Assembly (NCBI GenBank): GCA_963832965.1 | Contig: CAWHVW010000007.1 | Location: 310,001-374,000 of the forward strand | Origin: CAWACP01 sp963832965 | GTDB taxonomy: Bacteria > Acidobacteriota > Terriglobia > Bryobacterales > Bryobacteraceae | Length of the DNA: 64,000 bases | Direction: 5' to 3' | Shown here: positions 16,039 through 25,430 of the stretch, piece by piece | Layout: every line of letters begins with the position of its first letter | Numbering within the stretch: the stretch's first letter is position 1 | Translations under genes and position numbers: made by a program | Notes under the pieces: generated by a model | Told to the model about the DNA's origin: nothing | The model's database searches: none | Seen by the model: the letters and a program-made list of their open reading frames with translations, nothing else

Positions 16039-17616
16039 ATGCGCACACCACTCAGGCTTGTTCTTACGCTGGCGTTGTGCGCCACCGCCGCTCAGGCGGC
16101 CACCATCCGGCGGGCGATTGTCAGCACGCTGGCGAACCAGGAATCCTGCTCCACCCCCTCTGCCACTACTCATGTAGAAACATCAAAGCGCCAGGTTTTT
16201 CTTTGGTTTATCGCCGAGCACGTCCGCGAAACCGACCAGATTCGGGTGGAGTGGGTGGACCCCTCGGGAGAGGTTTCCGATTCCGCCGACTACCACGATC
16301 TGCCCGACGCGCCGGAGCTGTGCTTTGTAACCCAGCTGCCGGTGGCCGGCTTTGCTCCCGCGTCGGAACCTGGGCAGTGGCGCTCGCGAGTGCTGGTGAA
16401 CGGGACGGTGGCCGTTACGCGCGACTTCCAGGTGACCGGGGGCGCGGAACCGGGTGGATTGCGGGTGTCCGAGGTGCGGATGCTGCCGGCTACCGCGGGT
16501 TTCGATCTGGAAATCGCCGGCGCGGGCTTCTCTTCCTTATCCATGGTGCACCTGGCCCGCTACACGCCCGCCGGCGGATGGGCATACCTGAGCGCCGCGC
16601 AGCCCTCCGCCGCCACCAGCGCGTCGCTGGTTTCACACCATGACTCGCTGCCGCCGGGAGAGTACTGGGTGATTGTGCAGAATCCCGACCGGACGGTGAG
16701 CCCGCCCATGCCCTTCGTCATCGCCAGCAGCGGCGGCTACAAGCTGCCCATTCCGGCAGGCCAGCCATGGGTGGTCACGCAAGGACCCTACGGCTCGTTT
16801 TCGCACTGGGGCAACAGTCTGCACGCGTACGATATCGCGCCGATCTCGGGCCGTTGCATTGTGGCCATGCGCGCGGGCATCGTTCATACGCACGACCTGG
16901 GCATGCATCAGGATCACTCGCGGCGAACCTTCGGGAACTACATCACCATCGATCATGGCGATGGGGAGTACAGCCACTACGCGCATCTGGCGACGGGCTC
17001 TTTCGTGGTGCACGACGGACAGCGCGTGGAACAGGGGCAGGCGCTGGCCACGGTGGGCAACAGCGGGTACACGCTGGGTGAAGGCGGCGGGTATCACGTT
17101 CACGTGCAGGTGACGCATGGCTTGTCCATCTCTTCGGGGAGCGTGCCGTTCCGCTTCGAAGATCTGGCCGATGGCGCCAAACGTGGGGTGGTGGTTTCGT
17201 CGAACTTGTCGGCTTTATGCGATTGTTCGCGGCCGGCGGCGGAGGTTGCGGCGGGCGCGCCCGCTCAGGAATCCGCGCGGCCGGGGCACGAACTGCAGTT
17301 TCGCGCCAGCGTGGCGGTGGCGCAGTGGTGGAGCGACCTGGTGCTGGTGCGCAAGGGCGCGAAATCGCTGGATGCGACGCTGGTGTGGACCGCCGCCGAC
17401 GCGGGCGCGGACCTCCATCTGGTGAGTCCCTCCGGAGAGCACTACGGCTGGTATGGAAACACCACCGGATATTCCGGCCAGCAGACGCGGCCACAGGAAT
17501 TCCGCATTCCTCATCCGGAAGCCGGGGTCTGGCGCATTTCCGTGGAAGGCACGCGCGGCGGAGCGGAACCGATTGAGTTCGGCGTGGACACCAACGCGGC
17601 CAAGTACGGCAATTAG
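16039..17616 (+). CDS. Secreted M23 metallopeptidase with C-terminal beta domain
   Basis: 525 aa. Signal peptide MRTPLRLVLTLALCATAAQA. Residues ~25-230 are beta-rich and Ig-like. The M23/LytM domain spans ~235-385: HAYD (metal His and Asp), VAMRAGIVHTHD, GNYITIDHGDGEYSHYAHL and YHVHVQV (HxH). The C-terminal ~110 residues (PGHELQFRASV, DATLVWTAADAGADLHLVSPSG, PEAGVWRISVEG) match a pre-peptidase C-terminal type domain. Zn-dependent glycyl or peptidoglycan endopeptidase activity in the envelope or medium is likely. All metal ligands appear intact. Confidence 0.88.
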   Translation: MRTPLRLVLTLALCATAAQAATIRRAIVSTLANQESCSTPSATTHVETSKRQVFLWFIAEHVRETDQIRVEWVDPSGEVSDSADYHDLPDAPELCFVTQLPVAGFAPASEPGQWRSRVLVNGTVAVTRDFQVTGGAEPGGLRVSEVRMLPATAGFDLEIAGAGFSSLSMVHLARYTPAGGWAYLSAAQPSAATSASLVSHHDSLPPGEYWVIVQNPDRTVSPPMPFVIASSGGYKLPIPAGQPWVVTQGPYGSFSHWGNSLHAYDIAPISGRCIVAMRAGIVHTHDLGMHQDHSRRTFGNYITIDHGDGEYSHYAHLATGSFVVHDGQRVEQGQALATVGNSGYTLGEGGGYHVHVQVTHGLSISSGSVPFRFEDLADGAKRGVVVSSNLSALCDCSRPAAEVAAGAPAQESARPGHELQFRASVAVAQWWSDLVLVRKGAKSLDATLVWTAADAGADLHLVSPSGEHYGWYGNTTGYSGQQTRPQEFRIPHPEAGVWRISVEGTRGGAEPIEFGVDTNAAKYGN

Positions 17617-17631
17617 CGTAGAATCCAGAGA

Positions 17632-18057
17632 ATGCCTTTCGTCTGGCCGGTTCGCGTTCGCTTTGTGGATACCGACGCTTCGCAGCGAATTCACTACACC
17701 GCGATGCTGCGGTATTTCGAAGCGGCGGAGATCGAATTTCTCCGCTCGCTCGGGCTGACGTATAAGGACAGGACCGTCTCCGCGGTGAGCTTTCCTCGCG
17801 TGCACGTGGAGTGCGCCTATACCGCCATGGTGCGATACGAGGATCAGGTGGCCATCGGAGTGCGCGTGGAGCGGGTCGGGAACAGGTCCTATAAGCTGGC
17901 GTTCGAGGCCAGCGTGGAAGAGCGTCCGGTGGCGCACGGGTTTGTTACGGTGGTTTGCGTCGACGTCAATTCGGGACAGTCGCGCGCGCTGCCGCCGGAA
18001 CTGGCTGAGGCGCTGGCGCGCACGCAGCAGGACCGCTCCCTGGGGACCGCTCCATAA
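17632..18057 (+). CDS. Hotdog-fold acyl-CoA thioesterase (YbgC/4HBT type)
   Basis: 141 aa, full length for the family. FVDTDASQRIHYTAMLRYFEAAE is the 4HBT signature with the catalytic Asp/His region, followed by LRSLGL and VECAYTAMVRYEDQVAIGVRV. It hydrolyses acyl-CoA to free acid and CoA in the cytoplasm; the acyl preference is not predictable. It follows the M23 gene by 15 bp. Its stop lies in a possible decayed copy of the 84-bp repeat core. Confidence 0.85.
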   Translation: MPFVWPVRVRFVDTDASQRIHYTAMLRYFEAAEIEFLRSLGLTYKDRTVSAVSFPRVHVECAYTAMVRYEDQVAIGVRVERVGNRSYKLAFEASVEERPVAHGFVTVVCVDVNSGQSRALPPELAEALARTQQDRSLGTAP

Positions 18058-18073
18058 CTGTCGCGGTTCGGAT
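18049..18073. repeat. Possible decayed copy of the 84-bp repeat core
   Basis: GCTCCATAACTGTCGCGGTT then CGGAT matches the core (GCTCCGTCACCGTCGCGGTT then CGGTA) at about 20 of 25 positions and overlaps the thioesterase stop. The match is short and could be chance. Confidence 0.35.
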
Positions 18074-18082
18074 GCGGACCGG

Positions 18083-18475
18083 TTATGCCGTTTTGCGCCG
18101 GCGTCGCAGGTTCCGGACACCCTCCGGCCGCGCGGGCTTGCGCTGCGACCGCCGCACAATGGCCCGGCTATTCATGCAGGCGTTGTAGTGGGCTTCCAGG
18201 TACTGGCCGATCATCGACGCCAGATCCATGGTTCCAATGACGATGAAATGGTCCGACCTCGTCTGGAAATCGAATTCTGGCGGGGCCACGGCCGAGATAT
18301 CGAGCTGCCAGGTTTGTGGTCCATCGGCGCTGACATTCACGTTGAGGCCCCACGAGGCGAGGCCATGATTCGCCAGGAATCCCTGCAACGCGGCGCAACC
18401 CGCCTTCTTTTGCGGCCGGGTCACGCCAGTCAGCAACACATCCGTGCGGGACCGCGGGGAGGTTGGATGGTCCAT
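18083..18475 (-). CDS. Hypothetical protein with Arg/Lys-rich C-terminus
   Basis: 130 aa from ATG 18475 (a longer frame to 18865 adds low-complexity sequence without a ribosome site). The middle reads LASWGLNVNVSADGPQTWQLDI and DHFIVIGTMDLASMIGQYLEAHYNAC; the C-terminus ends in RRSQRKPARP and RRRRKTA. No domain, signal peptide or transmembrane segment was recognised. Convergent with the thioesterase. The frame is open and residue use is protein-like, but it could be lineage specific. Confidence 0.55.
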   Translation of the reverse strand: MDHPTSPRSRTDVLLTGVTRPQKKAGCAALQGFLANHGLASWGLNVNVSADGPQTWQLDISAVAPPEFDFQTRSDHFIVIGTMDLASMIGQYLEAHYNACMNSRAIVRRSQRKPARPEGVRNLRRRRKTA

Positions 18476-19256
18476 GTGGAACACAGTATCACAAAAATGT
18501 TTTGGATGTAGGGGTGCCTGGCTGGAGGTCGAGGGCGCACCGGGGATGGCTGGCTCGTAAGGGGCCCTTCTCGAATGGCGGTGGGCCCGGTATAGTGCCG
18601 CAAGGCGACTGGGCTGAGCTGCCGATTCGCGCCTCTCCCAGGCCAATATCCGATGACGCTTGCTTCCGATAACTTTGTTGCCGTCCTTCCACCGAGAATC
18701 AACCGTTGAATTAAGAGTAGAATGACGATGAGTGTTCTGGGTCGGATGGTTTGCCGACGAGATTGTCGTCTTTATATGCCGGACGGTCGGCAGGTTCATA
18801 CGGGAATACAAAACCAGGGCGTGGCCGACGGCTTCAGGTTCGGTAGACGGGGCCCACTGCAGCACCTCGTTTTATCCTGGCGCCGAACTTCTCTACTCCT
18901 TCAGCGCTGAGGGTCGGAGTTGCGCGTGCTTGTACACTCGGGGTTTCTTCTGACGGAGTTCAGTTAATTACTACATCGAGCGATGGCCACCAAGGGCAGC
19001 CCTGGTTGTTCGGTATCAGCATGGAAACCCGGCTCAATCGTACATACGCGGCAGCGACCAGCGAATATAAGACTCAAGCCCGTTGGAATCGCTGCTGGCG
19101 AAACTGGGCCGGCAAGGACCCTTGTCGGCGGCCCGCGCAATTGTGCCGGCGACGAGACACGAGGACAACTCCGGACATCCAGATCTCGTTGGTCGACCTG
19201 ACACTGCAGGAAGCTTCAGCGTAGATGGTTTCAAGAAAAACTTCCGCAGTCCCGAA
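18476..19256. other. 780-bp stretch without a recognisable gene
   Basis: Only short overlapping frames are present, none with a clear ribosome site or known motif. The stretch is less GC-biased in places (near 18700-18780 and 18950) than its neighbours. One frame around 19083-19230 reads protein-like (SLLAKLGRQGPLSAARAIV) without a start, possibly a relic. No RNA gene was recognised. It directly precedes the frameshifted DinB gene. Confidence 0.6.
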
Positions 19257-19734
19257 TTACTTCCACGCGCCCAGCAGCCGCCGCACCAGAATCAGTTGGC
19301 CCAGATGGTGGGACGTGTGGTCAGCCGTCAGCAGCGCCTCCCGCAGCAACGTCTGTCCTTTGCCGTGCGGGATGGGAGCGACCAGATCCTGCGCGGGATC
19401 GAGCACCAGCTTCTGCAGCTGTTCGCGATCCGCCTGAAACCGGCGTACACTCTCGTCCCATGCTTTCTCGTCCGGCGGCGCGGGCGTTGGCGGCCAGTAG
19501 CCGGAGGGCCACCTGGGCGACACGTGCTTCGCGTCGCGGCTGAATTCCAGCATGTCCCATTGAGCGATCCGTATGTGCTCCACCAGTTCCCAACCGCTAT
19601 AGGGCAGCCCTTGCGGGCGCACGCCGCGCAGCGCCAGCGGGAAAGTCGGCCACCACTTTCTCAAGAGTCTGATGCGCTTCGCCCCACGCCAGCATGTCGG
19701 CGATCTGCTTGCGCAGCTTTTCCGTTTCGTTCAT
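19257..19734 (-). pseudogene. DinB-family protein, frameshifted
   Basis: The start ATG at 19734 opens MNETEKLRKQIADMLAWGEA up to VVADFP. Near 19650 the frame shifts, and the rest (LALRGVRPQGLPYSGWELVEHIRIAQWDMLEFSR, through HGKGQTLLREALLTADHTSHHLGQLILVRRLLG) continues in another frame. One surplus base in a TTTCCC run explains it; removing it gives a continuous ~158-aa DinB-like four-helix protein with HTSHH metal-site residues. No other lesion is visible, so a sequencing error is as likely as true inactivation. Confidence 0.75.
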
Positions 19735-19748
19735 AACTGTTCTATACC

Positions 19749-20741
19749 ATGCGAAGCGTATTCGTTCTTCTGCTGCTCCGCCGGCTTTCGCCGCCGCGCC
19801 TTCTCCTTTGCAAATGGCGTCTTTAGGCGATCTCAAAGTCGAGAGCGGCGAAACGATCCACGACTGCAGAATCGGCTACCGCACCTTCGGGACTCTGAAT
19901 GCCGCAAAGTCGAACGCGGTGCTTTTCCCGACGTGGTTCTCCGGACGCAGCGACGATCTGGCGCAGTTCATGGCCGCCGACGGTTTGGTGGACCCTGCGC
20001 GTTACTTCGGCATCACGGTGGACGCGCTGGGCGATGGCGTTTCGTCTTCGCCCTCGAACAGCGCCGCACAACCCCGCATGCATTTCCCGAAGTTCACGAT
20101 CGCCGACATGGTGAACGCGGAGTACCGGCTGGTGCATGACGTTCTTGGCATTCCTCATCTTCACGCGGTGATGGGCATCTCCATGGGCGGCATGCAGACT
20201 TTTCAATGGGTGCGTCTCGTATCCGAATTTCATGGACGTGGCGGTGCCCATCGTGGGGTCGCCCCGTCTCACTTCGACGGACCTGCTGTTGTGGACGGCA
20301 GAGGCGGACGCCATCACCGAAAGCGCAGGCTGGAACGGCGGCGACTACCAGACTCCGCCTTCGCTTCGCGCGGTGGGCGAGATGCAGTCATTCGCCCTGA
20401 CCACGCCCGCGTACCGCGCCCGCACCACGCCGCCAGGCGAATTTCCCGGGTTCGTGAAGCACATTGACGACGCGCCGCTGGGCCGCTTCGACGCCAACGA
20501 CTGGCTGCGGCAACTGCAGGCCATGATGGCTCTTGACGCGGCCACGCCGCACGCGGTGAAAGCGAAACTGCTGGTGGTTTCGGGGAAGCAGGATCACATG
20601 GTGAACCCGGGGCCCGCGCTCGATTTCGCCGCCGCCATCAACGCGCCCACTATCGTGCTGGAGAGCGATTGCGGGCACCTGTCGCCGAGCTGCGAATCGG
20701 CCACGCTCTATCCGCGCGTGCGCGCTTTTCTGGACCAATAG
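19749..20741 (+). pseudogene. MetX-like alpha/beta hydrolase, frameshifted
   Basis: A signal-peptide-like start (MRSVFVLLLL) at 19749 is out of frame with the mature part by an indel near 19790; a second lesion near 20210 separates GISMGGMQTFQW from SYPNFMDVAVPIVGSP. Corrected, it is ~330 aa: a homoserine O-acetyltransferase-family alpha/beta hydrolase with nucleophile Ser in GISMGG, Asp in KQDHMVNPG and His in SDCGHLSP. Everything else is intact. The signal peptide argues for a secreted relative rather than true MetX. It converges with the APC permease, overlapping it by 34 bp. Confidence 0.75.
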
Positions 20742-22123
20742 AAATAGAACGGCGTTCCCGCCGCCATGAGTCCGAGGCCGGCGAAGGCTTGCACGGGACC
20801 GGTCCACAGCGTGTTGAGAAGCAGCCAGGCGGTGACCACGAGGAACAACACGGGCACCACCGGATAGCCCCAGGTCCGATACGGCCGCGGGGCATCGGGA
20901 AGGCGCCGCCGGAACACGAAGACCGACGCGATGGCCAGCGCGTACAGAACCCAGGACGCGAAGATCACGTAGTCGGTAAGCATGTCGTAGGAGCCTGACA
21001 GCGCCAGCACGCCGGCCCACAAGCCCTGGGCGATGAGCGCATTCCGGGGCACGCGCGATTTCGGCGTGATGACGGCGAGCTTGCGGAAAAACAGACCGTC
21101 CTGGGCCATGGCGAACGGCACCCGTGAATTCGCCAGCACCGAAGCGTGCAGCGCGCCCACCGACGAAGCCAGCAGCGCCGCCGCGATCAGCCCCACCGCC
21201 GCGCTGCCCGCGAAGCGCCTCACCACCTCCGTGGCCACCGACGACGCGAGAGGCACGCTGGCAATCTGCCGGGGCGTCAGCACGTAGAAGTAGGAGGCAT
21301 TCACGAATAAATAAAGCGCGCCCACCACCAGCATGGCGCCAATAAAGGCCAGCGGGATGGTGCGTTGTGGATTGCGCACCTCGCCGGCGAGTGGCGTCAG
21401 GTTGTCCCAGCCGTCGTAGGCCCACAGCGCGCCCAGCATGGCCGCACCGAAACCGGCCAGCCCGCCGCGCGCAGCCGCGGAGACGCCTTCGCAGGTCCCG
21501 CCCGCCGCGCTCATGGCAAGATGTCCCCAGTTGCCGTAAGCCAGGGTCATGGCGCCGATGCCGATCAGCGCCAGCAGGGCCAGTTTGATCACCGTCAGCA
21601 CCGAGGCCGCGGCGCCGGTCACTGAAACGCTGGCGCAGTTCACCGTGGTGATCACGACGATCCATCCGAGCGCCACGACCTGGAGCAGGCCGAATGGAAT
21701 GGCGTAACCGAACAGCGGAACGGTGAAGAAGGTGCGGCTCAGCGCGCCGCCGGTAATGATGTTCAGAAAGATGGCTGAGCCGGTGGCGAGGGCGGCCTGC
21801 GATCCGGTGCGGGCAACGAAGAAGATGGTCCAGCCATAGAGGAACCCCCAGGGGCGCCCGTAGGCTTCCCGCAGGAACACATACTCGCCGCCGGCTTGCG
21901 GCATCATGGACGCCAGTTCGGCGAAGGTGAGCGCGCCGGCCAGCGAGAGCAATCCGGCCACCACCCAGACGGCCAGCACCAGCCAGGGGCTGTCCACGTT
22001 GCAGGTCATCACGCGGGTTTTCAGGAAGATGCCCGTGCCGATCATGTTGGCGATGTTGATGGCGGTGGCGGCGGTGAGGGACAGGCCGCGGACCAGCGTT
22101 CGCGGGGGCTGGGTGGTGCTCAT
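20708..22123 (-). CDS. APC-family amino acid permease
   Basis: 471 aa from ATG 22123; the longer frame upstream runs through a dispersed repeat. About 12 transmembrane helices. The first carries the APC signature ATAINIANMIGTGIFLK, with ALTFAELASMMPQAGGEYVFLREAYG after it. Late helices are interspersed with SRVPFAMAQDGLFFRKLAVITPKSRVP. It probably imports or exchanges amino acids or polyamines across the inner membrane; the substrate is unknown. Confidence 0.9.
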   Translation of the reverse strand: MSTTQPPRTLVRGLSLTAATAINIANMIGTGIFLKTRVMTCNVDSPWLVLAVWVVAGLLSLAGALTFAELASMMPQAGGEYVFLREAYGRPWGFLYGWTIFFVARTGSQAALATGSAIFLNIITGGALSRTFFTVPLFGYAIPFGLLQVVALGWIVVITTVNCASVSVTGAAASVLTVIKLALLALIGIGAMTLAYGNWGHLAMSAAGGTCEGVSAAARGGLAGFGAAMLGALWAYDGWDNLTPLAGEVRNPQRTIPLAFIGAMLVVGALYLFVNASYFYVLTPRQIASVPLASSVATEVVRRFAGSAAVGLIAAALLASSVGALHASVLANSRVPFAMAQDGLFFRKLAVITPKSRVPRNALIAQGLWAGVLALSGSYDMLTDYVIFASWVLYALAIASVFVFRRRLPDAPRPYRTWGYPVVPVLFLVVTAWLLLNTLWTGPVQAFAGLGLMAAGTPFYFYWSRKARTRG

Positions 22124-22140
22124 CGGGGCGCTCCGGAAGT

Positions 22141-22233
22141 GGCCACGAATGCACACGAATGAACGCGGATGAGCGCTTCTCTCAGACTCCTTCGGAGCCC
22201 ATCTGTGTTCGTCTGCGTTGATCGGCGGCTGAT
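22141..22233. repeat. CCACGAATG-type repeat with inverted partner, copy 2
   Basis: Left arm GGCCACGAATGCACACGAAT with GAACGCGGATGAGC. The right part (22201-22233) in reverse complement reads GCCGCCGATCAACGCAGACG with AACACAGAT. The two arms are imperfect inverted versions of one word family around a ~25-nt centre. It fills most of the gap between the APC and SSS genes. Confidence 0.85.
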
Positions 22234-22247
22234 AATTCCGGGGGCGA

Positions 22248-23756
22248 TCATGCCGCCTGCCGCTCCTTCCACACGAACGACGCGCCGAGGCCCACCGCAA
22301 ACGTCGCCACGGTGCCGATGGGCACCCACCAGGTGAACGCGATGGTTGTGGCCATCCTGATATACAGCATAAGGAGCAAGCCGGACACCATGGCGGTGAT
22401 CGCTGCATTCTGGCCTACCCGGCGCGTCAGCAATCCCAGGAAAAACACTCCCAGCAGGCTCCCGTACAAAATTGACGCGATGGACAGGCCCGCCTCCAGA
22501 ACGGAACCCCAATGGCGCGCCACCAGCCCAATCGCAAACAGAACCGCGCCCCACGCCACCGTGGCCCATCGCGCCAGACGCAGAAGGCGCGCTTCGCTCA
22601 TGCCTGCGCTCCCGAACAGCGGCTGATAGAAATCCATGATCGACGTGGACGCCAGCGCGTTGAGTGCCGCGCTCAGATTGGACATGCCCGCCGCCAGTAT
22701 GGCCGCAATCACCAGCCCGGCCACGCCCGGCGGCAGGTTGTTCCAGATGAAGGCGGGATAAATGGTGTCCAGCGGGTTTGGCGCGGCCAGATGAGCGTCC
22801 CCGTAGTGCACCCACAGCATTGCGCCAATCAACAGGAACAGCGCGAACTGGAAGAAGATCACCAGCCAGCTTGAAAACAGCGCTTTGCGCGCATCCCGCT
22901 CGCTGCGCGCGGCCAGATATCGCTGCACCATCAGTTGCTCGGTTCCATGGCTGGCGGTGGTCAGAAAGCAGCCTCCCGCGATGCCCGCCCAGAAACTGTA
23001 GCTGCGGGCGAAGAACGCCGCCGTAAAACCGAAGCGGAAATCGAAGACCTGAAACTTGCCCGCCGGCCCGGCCACCGCGGCCACGTGCGCCCAGCCGCCC
23101 GGAATCTGCCCCAGAATCACTACGAAGCTGAGCACCGCGCCGCCCACGTAGAGGATCATCTGCACGACGTCGGTCCAGATTACCGCGCTCATGCCGCCTT
23201 CGAAGGTGTAGAACAGAGTGAGCGCGACGATCAGCAGGATGGACCCGGCCTCGGCCCATCCGGCCACGCCGAACCGGCGATACACGGGCGCGAGCACCAC
23301 GCCGATCACGATGGATAAGGCGAAGGCGCGCACGCCCTCGGCCAGCGCTCGCAGAATGAGAAACGTGCCCGCCGTGAACCGCCGCGTGCGCTCGCCGAAG
23401 CGCCGGCGCATCAGCTCGTAGGCGGTGAACATCTCTCCACGAAAGTAGTGCGGCAGGAACAGCGTCGAAATCACCACGCGCGCCAGCAGATACCCGAACA
23501 CCACCTGCAGGAACCCGAAGTTCCCTCCGAACGACAGCGCGGGCGTCCCGATGACCGTGAGGGTGCTGGTTTCGGCCGAAACGATGGAAAAGGAGATGGC
23601 CCACCACGGGGCGTTTCTGCCGCCGAGGAAATAGTCGCGCAGGCTGCGCTGGGAGTGGCGGAATCGCGCGCCGAACCAAGTGATGCCGGCCAGGTAGACG
23701 AGTATGACGGCAAGGTCCACCAGATGGGGGGTCGTCACACGACGCGATAATAACAT
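22248..23756 (-). CDS. Sodium:solute symporter (SSS family)
   Basis: 502 aa from ATG 23756; a GTG at 23738 (VTTPHLVDLAV) is an alternative start. About 13 transmembrane helices. SSS features: SLRDYFLGGRNAPWWAISFS early, SIVSAETSTLTVIGTPAL, FYTFEGGMSAVIWTDVVQM in the core, TASHGTEQLMVQRYLAARSERDARKA and LAAGMSNLSAALNALASTSIMDFY. It couples Na+ entry to uptake of an organic solute (sugars, sialic acids or similar; not resolvable). Divergent from the secreted protein at 23766 with only 9 bp between ATGs. Confidence 0.9.
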   Translation of the reverse strand: MLLSRRVTTPHLVDLAVILVYLAGITWFGARFRHSQRSLRDYFLGGRNAPWWAISFSIVSAETSTLTVIGTPALSFGGNFGFLQVVFGYLLARVVISTLFLPHYFRGEMFTAYELMRRRFGERTRRFTAGTFLILRALAEGVRAFALSIVIGVVLAPVYRRFGVAGWAEAGSILLIVALTLFYTFEGGMSAVIWTDVVQMILYVGGAVLSFVVILGQIPGGWAHVAAVAGPAGKFQVFDFRFGFTAAFFARSYSFWAGIAGGCFLTTASHGTEQLMVQRYLAARSERDARKALFSSWLVIFFQFALFLLIGAMLWVHYGDAHLAAPNPLDTIYPAFIWNNLPPGVAGLVIAAILAAGMSNLSAALNALASTSIMDFYQPLFGSAGMSEARLLRLARWATVAWGAVLFAIGLVARHWGSVLEAGLSIASILYGSLLGVFFLGLLTRRVGQNAAITAMVSGLLLMLYIRMATTIAFTWWVPIGTVATFAVGLGASFVWKERQAA

Positions 23757-23765
23757 ACAGGCGCG

Positions 23766-24551
23766 ATGAAACGGCTTCTTCCGCTTTGCCTCTTCGTTCT
23801 TCTGCCCGCGGCCGCGCAGCAGGATGCCGCGCCCGACCCGGCCACGCAGGATCGTCTGCTGGAAGCCATGGAACAGTATGGCGAGCAGTACGTATCCGGG
23901 CTCCCCAATTTCCTGTGCGTGCAGGTGACGCATCAGTTCGAAGCGGGGCTGAATTCGAATCGCTGGCACAAAGGGGACACGCTGACTTCGCGGCTGAGCT
24001 TCCACGACGGCCATGAAAAACGCACGCTCGATCTGGTGAACGGCAAGCCCGCGGACCCAACGAAGCGGCAGTGGCACACGCCTCTGATTTCCGAAGGCGA
24101 GTTCGGCATTCTGCTCAGCCGGCTGATGGACCCGGCCAGCGACGCCTCATTCACGTGGAACCGCTGGGAAACGGTGCGCGGAAAACGCCTGGCCGTTTTC
24201 GATTACACGGTGGACAAGGAGCATTCCACGCTGAGCATGCAACTCAGCGACCTGGCGAAGGCCGTGCTGCCGTACCACGGTTCCGTTTCCGTGGACCCGG
24301 AGACCGGCGCGGTGTGGCGCGTCACCGACGCGGCGGACTCGGACATCCCGCTGTCACTGCAGATGCGCGAGATTGGCACGGTTATCGATTACTGCGAAAC
24401 GTCGATCTCCGGGAAATCGTACCTGCTGCCCTGCACGGCGACGGTTTCAGTGACTACCTGGGACGGGAAGGTGCGCAACGAGCTGGAGTTTCAGGACTAT
24501 CGCAAGTTCGAAGCCGAGTCCGTGATCAAGTTCGGAGATGGCCACGAATGA
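23766..24551 (+). CDS. Secreted hypothetical protein
   Basis: 261 aa. Signal peptide MKRLLPLCLFVLLPAAAQQ, then a soluble beta-rich domain (RLLEAMEQYGEQYVSGLPNFLCVQVTHQFE, SFTWNRWETVRGKRLAVFDYTV, YCETSISGKSYLLPC). Proteins of this kind are frequent in Acidobacteria; no function is known. The last residues (GDGHE) and stop are encoded by a CCACGAATG-type repeat, so the original C-terminus may have been altered. Confidence 0.75.
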   Translation: MKRLLPLCLFVLLPAAAQQDAAPDPATQDRLLEAMEQYGEQYVSGLPNFLCVQVTHQFEAGLNSNRWHKGDTLTSRLSFHDGHEKRTLDLVNGKPADPTKRQWHTPLISEGEFGILLSRLMDPASDASFTWNRWETVRGKRLAVFDYTVDKEHSTLSMQLSDLAKAVLPYHGSVSVDPETGAVWRVTDAADSDIPLSLQMREIGTVIDYCETSISGKSYLLPCTATVSVTTWDGKVRNELEFQDYRKFEAESVIKFGDGHE

Positions 24552-24583
24552 ACACGCATGCACACGAATGTTCCTTCGTGGCC
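24540..24583. repeat. CCACGAATG-type repeat with 9-bp inverted ends, copy 3
   Basis: GGCCACGAATGAACACGCAT then GCACACGAATG, closing with TTCGTGGCC; GGCCACGAA and TTCGTGGCC form a perfect 9-bp inverted repeat. It lies between two convergent genes and covers the stop of the left one. Confidence 0.85.
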
Positions 24584-24585
24584 GC

Positions 24586-25050
24586 TTACCCGGCGAGGCG
24601 AACGCCCGTTGAGATGTTGCCGTCCGGGGTGACGAAGAACTCCTGCTGATAGCCGCCGGTGGCGAACGCGGTGGCGGCGTCGGCGAGCGCGGGCGTATCG
24701 AGACGCATATGATCTTCCGCTTCGATGCGGCTCAGCGCGGCGCCGCAGATCATATTCGCGGTTTCGCACATCACCTGAGCGACTTCGGCCTCCGAGACAT
24801 CGCCCTCGTCGAGGCCGAGGAACGCCGACGCGAGCATGTCGGCGACATGACGGTCGATGCCGATGAGGAACTCGCCGCGCACCCCGCCATCGAAACGGAT
24901 GGAGACGCCGATCATGTCCCGCTGCTGCTCCGGCGTCAGGGGCGCGCAGGTCTCCGCCTCGGCGAAGAACATGGTTTCCAGCACGCTGCTGGCGGCGGCC
25001 GCTACGGCGCCGGCCAGTTCGGCTTCGGTGGGATTGGCGTGGACGTTCAT
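24586..25050 (-). CDS. cheX: CheX-like chemotaxis phosphatase, second paralogue
   Basis: 154 aa from ATG 25050, overlapping the cheY stop as ATGA; a GTG 9 nt earlier is less likely. CheX fold: an alpha/beta domain with the ExxN phosphatase signature in VMCETANMICGAALSRIE. It probably dephosphorylates the neighbouring CheY. Last gene of the chemotaxis-type operon. The N-terminal part (SSVLETMFFAEAE) matches the usual CheX opening helix. Confidence 0.8.
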   Translation of the reverse strand: MNVHANPTEAELAGAVAAAASSVLETMFFAEAETCAPLTPEQQRDMIGVSIRFDGGVRGEFLIGIDRHVADMLASAFLGLDEGDVSEAEVAQVMCETANMICGAALSRIEAEDHMRLDTPALADAATAFATGGYQQEFFVTPDGNISTGVRLAG

Positions 25051-25430
25051 ACGGTGCACTCCAGTACCTTTTCGAGAGCTTCGCGGAGGGCCTCCGGGGA
25101 AAACGGTTTGGCGATATAGCCGCGCGCGCCGAGGCTGATCATGCGCTCGATGCGCGGTTTAGTGGAATCGGTGGAGACAACCACCGCCGGGATGTTGCGC
25201 AACTCGCTGTCCCCGGAAATCCTGAGCATGAGTTCCTCGCCGTCCATGCGCGGCATGTTGATGTCGGTAAGGATCACGTCGATTCGTTCCCGGCGCAGGC
25301 ATTCCAGCGCCTCGGCGCCGTCTCCCGCCTCGAGACATTCGTCGAGGTCGAAGCCGGACATGAGCATCACCCGGCGAATGAACGAGCGCATGGCGGGCGA
25401 ATCATCAACCAGCAAAACTCGGTACGCCAT
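25047..25430 (-). CDS. cheY: CheY-type single-domain response regulator
   Basis: 127 aa. Receiver with Asp9/Asp10, phospho-acceptor Asp56 (ILTDINMPRMDG), Ser86/Thr87 and Lys108 (YIAKPFSPE). All switch residues are present. It should be phosphorylated by the operon's CheA. No flagellar or pilus motor gene is in the window. It overlaps cheD by 26 bp and the following cheX by 4 bp. Confidence 0.92.
   Translation of the reverse strand: MAYRVLLVDDSPAMRSFIRRVMLMSGFDLDECLEAGDGAEALECLRRERIDVILTDINMPRMDGEELMLRISGDSELRNIPAVVVSTDSTKPRIERMISLGARGYIAKPFSPEALREALEKVLECTV

Noticed and set aside
18083..18865. 260-aa version of the minus-strand hypothetical
   Set aside because: The added N-terminal half is compositionally odd, without a ribosome site; ATG 18475 is more plausible.
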